A DNA stretch of 9,447 bases from NCBI GenBank assembly GCA_005880175.1, contig VBJR01000264.1, positions 19,028-28,474 on the forward strand, given 5' to 3'. The position numbers and the translations under genes were made by a program. The notes under the pieces are model-generated. The model did no database searches. It saw only the letters and a program-made list of their open reading frames with translations, and was not told where the DNA came from. Positions 6,108 through 9,447 of this stretch are shown piece after piece; the stretch's first letter is position 1; each line of letters starts with the position of its first letter. Source of the DNA: Chloroflexota bacterium. Lineage in GTDB: Bacteria > Chloroflexota > Dormibacteria > Dormibacterales > Dormibacteraceae.

Positions 6108-6828
6108 CAGATGGTGCCCTCCGCGATCTCGGGCAGCCGGCGGCCGGCCTGCAGCACCGCCCGGGCCCGGTCCACGATCTGCGCCGAGCGGACGACCTCC
6201 TCGCCGACGCGCGCGATCGGCACGCCGGCGTTCTCGGCCACGACCGCCCGCTTCGGCTCCCAGCGGACGCGTGCCGCCAGGTCTCCATCAGCACGATCTC
6301 GGCCCGCGGCGGCTGGGCCGCCTGCAGTACCTGGATCGAGCGGGCGACCCGGGCCGGGCTGTCGTGCATCAGCACGAACACCCGGGCCGAGATCCGCGCG
6401 ACCGCCTGCGCCGCCGCCCGCGGCGAGTCCAGCAGCGGGTGCGACCAGGCCGCGCCCATGTCGAAGAGCACGAAGTCGTACGGCAGGTTGGCGAGCGCGC
6501 CGCCCCGCTCCAGCTGGCCGATGAAGTCCGCGATGCCGGTCCCGCAGATCGCCATCAGGCCGGGCACCAGGTGGACGCGCGGGTGCCGGGTCTGGATGAC
6601 CTGCTGGAGCAGCGTGTCCTGGCTGATCTTGCTCATCCCGACCAGGTTGTTCATGCCCCGGCCGTGCGGGTGCAGGTGCAGGTGGTCGATCGCGGTGGAC
6701 GTCCCGGACATGTCCGCGTCGATCACGAGCACCGTGTGGTCGCGCCCGATCTCGAACGCGGCGGCGAGCAGCGTCGTGGTCAGGCCCTGCCCGTCCTTCG
6801 TGCCCACCCAGGAGACCACGTAGCTCAT
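6107..6828 (-). CDS. tadZ: TadZ/CpaE-like protein with degenerate P-loop, interrupted by a one-base frameshift
   Basis: ATG at 6828 overlaps the cpaB stop (ATGA). The frame is intact for 183 codons to about 6280, where one base is missing: the minus strand reads GAGACCTGGCGG, and adding one C restores ET-LAARVRWEPKRAVVAEN and so on to a TGA at 6107-6109 that overlaps the tadA ATG. The repaired product is 240 residues. It has a ParA/MinD fold, but its P-loop reads K11-D-G-Q-G-L16-T-T: the signature lysine of deviant Walker boxes is kept and the catalytic P-loop lysine is replaced by leucine. VLVIDAD (33-39) and FDMG (122-125) match the Walker A-prime and B strands. TadZ proteins localise the Tad machine. 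Either a sequencing error in a C-run or a recent mutation explains the shift; the intact remainder favours error. Confidence 0.82.
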
Positions 6829-7508
6829 CGCGTGGGGCTCGGCCTCGGCGACGAGGTGGGGCTGGAGGACGGCGCCGGCGTGGCGGTCGGCGGGGGCGCG
6901 AGCGTGATGCCGGACGTGCCGCCCGCGACCGAGCCGGCCAGCGCCGACACGGCGTCCGGCAGGCCGAGGCCGCTGTTCACGGGCACGCCGATCCCGGAGC
7001 TGGTCACCGCGAACAGCGGCGCGCTGTTCGCCTGCAGCGTGACCCAGCTCGGCTCGTCCACGGCCGGCACCCAGATCGTGCTCGAGCTCGCGACGACGAG
7101 GCTGCGGCCGACCTGGACGGTGCGGGTGCCGAACTGGGTGTAGACATCGATCACGTCGCCGTTCTTGAGCGGCGGCGCCGCCTTGAAGTTGACTGGCACC
7201 AGGACCATCTGGGTGCTCAGCAGGTCGTCGTCCGCCACCATGTGGCCGGGGCGGAGCGTGCGGCCCGCCCGCTTGTGGTCCGCGACCGGGTTGCCGTGGA
7301 AGTAGCTGATGCTGTCGCCGGTGTCCGGGACGCTGACCTGCCGCACGTTGTCCGTCGTGAACAGGCCGCCGGCGGCCACGTTCTGCGTCACCATCCACAC
7401 GTCGTGCGTGGACCGCGACTGCACGATGATCTCCAGGTAGATCGCGCCGATCACCGCCAGCATGACCAGGCCGCCGCCGACGTACAGGACCACGTTGCGG
7501 GCGTTCAC
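6825..7508 (-). CDS. cpaB: CpaB/RcpC-like Flp pilus assembly protein with SAF domain
   Basis: 227 residues from GTG 7508, with GGGAGGG about 10 nt upstream. A single N-terminal membrane helix (about 6-29) is followed by an extracytoplasmic SAF domain (VWMVTQNVAAGGLFTTDNV at 37-55; AGRTLRPGHMVADDDL at 81-96). An RcpC-type beta-rich domain follows (about 100-170), with LVPVNFKAAPPLKNGDVIDV at 103-122 as the recognisable segment. The last 25 residues are a Pro/Ser/Thr-rich tail. CpaB proteins are exported assembly factors; in Gram-negative systems they work with the secretin. No secretin is seen here, as expected for a monoderm-type Tad system, so it presumably acts in the cell wall zone. The stop overlaps the tadZ start. 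Confidence 0.9.
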   Translation of the reverse strand: MNARNVVLYVGGGLVMLAVIGAIYLEIIVQSRSTHDVWMVTQNVAAGGLFTTDNVRQVSVPDTGDSISYFHGNPVADHKRAGRTLRPGHMVADDDLLSTQMVLVPVNFKAAPPLKNGDVIDVYTQFGTRTVQVGRSLVVASSSTIWVPAVDEPSWVTLQANSAPLFAVTSSGIGVPVNSGLGLPDAVSALAGSVAGGTSGITLAPPPTATPAPSSSPTSSPRPSPTR

Positions 7509-7512
7509 CCCG

Positions 7513-7932
7513 TCAGAACCCTCCCGTCGCCCCGCCGTACGCGGGACGAGCGCTGCGCGTCGCGCTGACGGTCTCGAAGCTGGACCACAGCGGCAGCGGC
7601 ATCTGCACGCGCTGCACGACCTTCGCCGTCACCGTGTTGCCGTTCACCGTGCACGCGACCGACACGACCAGCGGCTGCGCGGCGCCCGCCTGCTGGCAGC
7701 GCGCCTGCGCCAGGTCGGGCTGCAGCGCGATCGAGTCGCCCTTGTAGAGCGCGTCGCCGGTGTCGATCGCCGACGCGCCGGCCTGCGCCGACAGCAGCGC
7801 CGCGGCGTCGGCGCGGTCGGAGTTCACCAGCAGCACCTGCGTGTTGCCGACCAGCGCCATCGTGCCGAGCAGGATGAACGCGCACACGATGGTGAACACC
7901 ACCAGCGTCTGGCCGTTCTGTGAACCTCTCAT
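7513..7932 (-). CDS. TadG-like pilin-like protein (short)
   Basis: 139 residues from ATG 7932, which overlaps the preceding stop as ATGA. A longer upstream frame exists but lies inside the previous gene. The N-terminus RGSQNGQTLVVFTIVCAF resembles a class III prepilin: G7 then Q8 begins the hydrophobic helix (8-30), but the glutamate expected at +5 after the cleavage site is V12. The following NSDRADAAALLSAQAGASAID (37-57) is the typical motif of Tad-domain TadG proteins. The exported part contains C79 and C94, a possible disulfide. It is much shorter than classic TadG, which usually has an additional von Willebrand-like region, so it may be only the N-terminal type. The stop lies 4 nt before the cpaB start. 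Confidence 0.85.
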   Translation of the reverse strand: MRGSQNGQTLVVFTIVCAFILLGTMALVGNTQVLLVNSDRADAAALLSAQAGASAIDTGDALYKGDSIALQPDLAQARCQQAGAAQPLVVSVACTVNGNTVTAKVVQRVQMPLPLWSSFETVSATRSARPAYGGATGGF

Positions 7933-8357
7933 TTCGAGCGATAGAAGGAGCTGTACCCGGTTGCCGTGGCCTGGATGTCCACGTGCCAGTTGGAGTCGAG
8001 GGGCTGCAGGATCGCCATCGGCGTGCGCGACAGGAAGACAGTCGCGTGTCCGGTGCACGTGACTGTTCCACCCGCCGTGTACCCGCCGCAGTTGTCCAGT
8101 GAACCTGGCTCCAGGTAGCTGGAGCGGCGCAGCGTGCCGCCGTACGTCTTCTGCGCGAACTCGCTGCTCAGCGCGTCGTTGTCGGCGGGCGCGGCGACGG
8201 CGGCCGCGGCGGCCAGGCTGGTCGCGGTGTCGACGTCGACGTACGCCTGCGCGACGACCATCGCGAGCAGGAAGCTGAGCAGCAGCGTCAGCAGGACCGG
8301 GATCGTGATCGCGGTCTCGATGAGCGCCTGTCCGGAGTGCTTCCTGGGCATGTTCAT
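7929..8357 (-). CDS. tadE: TadE-like pseudopilin
   Basis: 142 residues from ATG 8357 (ATGA overlap with the preceding gene); a second in-frame ATG lies two codons later at 8351. The leader MNMPRKHSG is short and basic, followed by QALIET, which fits the class III prepilin site G9|Q10 with glutamate at +5 (E14). The hydrophobic helix runs from 15 to 40, then an alanine-rich stretch (47-57). The C-terminal exported part has C90 and C101, a likely disulfide, and is rich in Ser, Thr and Tyr. TadE/TadF pseudopilins are processed by the dedicated peptidase TadV/CpaA, not found in this window, and are required for pilus assembly as minor components. Stop overlaps the TadG-like start. Confidence 0.88.
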   Translation of the reverse strand: MNMPRKHSGQALIETAITIPVLLTLLLSFLLAMVVAQAYVDVDTATSLAAAAAVAAPADNDALSSEFAQKTYGGTLRRSSYLEPGSLDNCGGYTAGGTVTCTGHATVFLSRTPMAILQPLDSNWHVDIQATATGYSSFYRSK

Positions 8358-8830
8358 CGCTGGAACGTCACTTTGTGGAACTCCGCGGGGGCGTCGATCG
8401 TCCACGGCAGCGGGACCAGCGGCAGGAGGTTGAACGGCCGCCCCCGCACCACGACGAGCACCATGCTGGCGTCCGCCGGGTCGAGGGTGGCGCACACCTC
8501 GAGATGGCCCGTCGGGATCGAGTCGAGCGGGTCGCACGGCGTCCCCGCCGGCTTCCGCTCCAGCGTCGAGCCGAAGAGCACCGGCTCCAGTCGCGAGCTC
8601 ACGAGGGGGCCCGCCGCCGCCAGGTCCACGTCGCTCGCGCTGTCCGACTGCGCGCTCGCGGCAGCCCGAACTCCGGCGGCGGCTGCCGTCACCGCCGCCG
8701 ATCGCTGCACCGCGTAGAGGGCCGTCGAGAGTGCTCCGAACAGTACGAGGAGAAAGGCGCCGATGGTGAACGCGAACTCGACGATTGACTGCCCCCCCTG
8801 GTGGGGCCCCACGGGCACAGCATAGTCCAA
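8354..8830 (-). CDS. TadE/TadF-like pseudopilin, first gene of the Tad set
   Basis: 158 residues if started at TTG 8830, the most upstream start before an in-frame stop. AGGA lies about 13 nt before it, rather far; GTG 8818 or 8812 are alternatives without a visible ribosome site. All give a short leader ending at GPHQGG. The cleavage motif is G13|QSIVEF with the conserved glutamate E18 at +5 and F19 beside it, the best class III prepilin site of the three pilin-like proteins. The hydrophobic helix (19-40) is followed by an alanine-rich segment (44-60). The exported part contains C99 and C113, probably a disulfide. It is the promoter-proximal Tad gene and overlaps the next pseudopilin by ATGA. 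Confidence 0.85.
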   Translation of the reverse strand: MDYAVPVGPHQGGQSIVEFAFTIGAFLLVLFGALSTALYAVQRSAAVTAAAAGVRAAASAQSDSASDVDLAAAGPLVSSRLEPVLFGSTLERKPAGTPCDPLDSIPTGHLEVCATLDPADASMVLVVVRGRPFNLLPLVPLPWTIDAPAEFHKVTFQR

Positions 8831-8838
8831 GGTCGGCG

Positions 8839-8867
8839 AGATTTCCTGGACCGACTTGACCTGTCAG
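8839..8867 (-). promoter_or_regulatory. Weak candidate promoter for the Tad genes
   Basis: On the minus strand CTGACA (8867-8862, five of six matches to TTGACA) is followed after 17 nt by AAATCT (8844-8839), a poor -10. An inverted repeat CTGTC...GACAG (8861-8880) overlaps the -35 element and could be an operator. Initiation from this -10 would fall almost at the TTG start. Alternatively the Tad genes are read through from the gene upstream. Confidence 0.2.
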
Positions 8868-8895
8868 GGATGGCGGACAGTGTGTCTCCGTGTTC

Positions 8896-9291
8896 TCAGA
8901 ACGCCAGCGGGAGGACGTCCGGATCGCGCCACGCGGCGCGCGCGCTCGCGTCGAACAGTGTGTCACGGCTCCAGTGACGCAGGGGCAGCCGCGCGTCCAT
9001 GAGCAGTGGAAACGCTTCCACGAACGAGTCGAAGTCCTCGATCTCGGGCCGCCGGTCGACCGCGTGCGCGACGATGCGCACCCAGAACGCGGTCAGCGTC
9101 TCGTGGTACCGGCCCGCGTGCCCGTGAGCGGCCGCGAACCGGCGGATGCCCGCGCCGACCAGGTCCCCGGCGGCGCCGGCGCCGTGGCGGCGGACCACCA
9201 GCCAGGCCAGCCGCACGTGGTCGCGGTGGTGGAAGCCGGAGTTGGGCAGGGTGAGCGAGAAGAACGCGCGCAGGAACTCGTCGTCGGTCAC
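8896..9291 (-). CDS. Small histidine-rich conserved-type protein of unknown function
   Basis: 131 residues from GTG 9291, selected because GAGGAGG (9301-9307) lies exactly 9 nt upstream. A longer in-frame extension to 9402 would run through a strong hairpin and an arginine run and is unlikely. The product is soluble and helical, with no signal peptide. Its clustered conserved-looking residues are SGFHHRDHVRLAW (18-30), RRFAAAHGHAGRYHETLTAFW (50-70) and FVEAFPLL (90-97). The FHHxxH and HGHxGxYHET motifs look like a small metal- or cofactor-binding helical family; I have seen this pattern in unannotated bacterial proteins but cannot name a domain. It precedes the Tad genes on the same strand with a 65-bp gap, so it may be co-transcribed, but no functional link is evident. 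Confidence 0.78.
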   Translation of the reverse strand: MTDDEFLRAFFSLTLPNSGFHHRDHVRLAWLVVRRHGAGAAGDLVGAGIRRFAAAHGHAGRYHETLTAFWVRIVAHAVDRRPEIEDFDSFVEAFPLLMDARLPLRHWSRDTLFDASARAAWRDPDVLPLAF

Positions 9292-9300
9292 GGTCAGGGC

Positions 9301-9307
9301 CCTCCTC
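9301..9307 (-). promoter_or_regulatory. Shine-Dalgarno fixing the GTG 9291 start
   Basis: GAGGAGG on the minus strand, 9 nt before GTG 9291. This near-perfect anti-16S match at ideal spacing is the reason for preferring the short form of the histidine-rich protein. Confidence 0.7.
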
Positions 9308-9338
9308 GGCGGCTGCCGTCGTCGCCGGAAATGCAAGA

Positions 9339-9367
9339 AGCCCAGCGGGCTCCTCGGCCCCTGGGCT
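9339..9367 (-). terminator. Terminator-like hairpin upstream of the leftward operon
   Basis: AGCCCAG (9339-9345) pairs with CTGGGCT (9361-9367), and inside it GGGC (9347-9350) pairs with GCCC (9357-9360). That gives 11 bp of stem with one unpaired C and a 6-nt loop. On the minus strand the stem is followed by TCTTGCATTT, a T-rich though imperfect tail, so it resembles an intrinsic terminator or attenuator for leftward transcription. It lies in the leader of the histidine-rich protein gene, between divergent genes. A leftward transcript starting near 9370-9440 would meet it before the first gene. Confidence 0.5.
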
Positions 9368-9393
9368 GCCGCTTCCAGCATAGCGTGGCCGGC

Positions 9394-9402
9394 TGATAGC
9401 AT
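9394..9402 (+). promoter_or_regulatory. Candidate extended -10 promoter for the rightward gene
   Basis: TGATAGCAT on the plus strand gives a TGn extension and TAGCAT, four of six matches to the -10 consensus. A weak TTCCAG lies 18 nt upstream as -35. A transcript would begin near 9409 and include the ribosome site at 9427-9433. Confidence 0.3.
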
Positions 9403-9441
9403 CGCCCGTAGGGGACCGCTTCAGCCGGGAGGGCGACATCC

Positions 9442-9447
9442 GTGAAG
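9442..9447 (+). CDS. Start of a divergent rightward gene (only two codons visible)
   Basis: GTG AAG at the right edge is preceded at an 8-nt distance by GGGAGGG (9427-9433), a strong Shine-Dalgarno, and by a plausible extended -10. Nothing can be said about the product. Confidence 0.45.

Noticed and set aside
6270..6295. Programmed ribosomal frameshifting to make full-length TadZ
   Set aside because: No slippery heptamer or downstream structure is visible, and a single missing C in a C-run is the simpler explanation.
3751..7398. A 1215-codon minus-strand open frame that looks like a giant fusion protein
   Set aside because: It is a GC-rich artefact of the tadZ frameshift. It holds real sequence only for the first part of tadZ (6280-6828) and for TadB (3751-4671); the rest is out of frame with cpaB and tadA and reads as arginine/glycine/proline-rich nonsense.
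7933..8058. Longer N-terminus for the TadG-like protein
   Set aside because: The extension lies inside the preceding pseudopilin gene and would bury the prepilin leader. The ATG at 7932 with ATGA overlap matches the other junctions.
9292..9402. Extended N-terminus of the histidine-rich protein up to 9402
   Set aside because: It would translate the hairpin and a low-complexity arginine stretch, while a near-perfect Shine-Dalgarno supports GTG 9291.
1..9447. CRISPR array, tRNA, rRNA, transposase or integrase
   Set aside because: No regularly spaced repeats, cloverleaf-like genes, or recombinase reading frames were seen on either strand.

Overview
The window is about 9.4 kb of very GC-rich DNA, and almost all of it is one leftward (minus-strand) operon for a Tad/Flp-type (type IVc) pilus or secretion machine. 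GC-saturated third codon positions, frequent GTG and TTG starts and a Tad set without an outer-membrane secretin point to a high-GC actinobacterium. A Thermoleophilia-like lineage is a guess I cannot test from sequence alone.

Layout, in transcription order from right to left. A few bases of a rightward gene begin at 9442. A divergent intergenic region follows (9292-9441), with a strong hairpin. Next comes a small histidine-rich conserved-type protein (8896-9291), then the Tad genes: two TadE-like pseudopilins (8354-8830 and 7929-8357), a TadG-like pilin-like protein (7513-7932), CpaB/RcpC (6825-7508), a TadZ/CpaE-type ATPase-fold protein (6107-6828, interrupted by a one-base frameshift near 6280), the TadA/CpaF motor ATPase (4671-6107), TadB (3751-4671) and TadC (2647-3573). 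Three less familiar genes close the visible operon: a 126-residue three-helix membrane protein (2040-2420), a 517-residue protein with a proline-rich linker and a canonical ParA/MinD-type ATPase domain (497-2050), and an unidentified soluble protein cut by the left edge (1-491).

Most adjacent genes overlap by ATGA or TGATG junctions, which implies translational coupling and a fixed order. Only TadC is flanked by real gaps. The gap before it (3574-3750) holds two diverged 26-bp direct repeats and a hairpin over the tadC ribosome binding site. The gap after it (2421-2646) holds a 9-bp perfect G/C hairpin and a diverged copy of the first 44 bp of the next gene.

How it should work: TadA powers assembly on a TadB/TadC inner-membrane platform. 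TadE/TadE/TadG-like proteins are the minor pilin-like subunits, and each carries a cysteine pair in its exported part. CpaB is the exported assembly protein, and TadZ-type ATPases localise the machine. No major Flp pilin, prepilin peptidase (TadV/CpaA) or secretin gene is visible, so at least the first two must lie elsewhere. The most unusual points are the two ParA/MinD-family proteins (one with a degenerate P-loop), the uncharacterised three-gene tail of the operon, and the repeat-bearing insertions on both sides of tadC.
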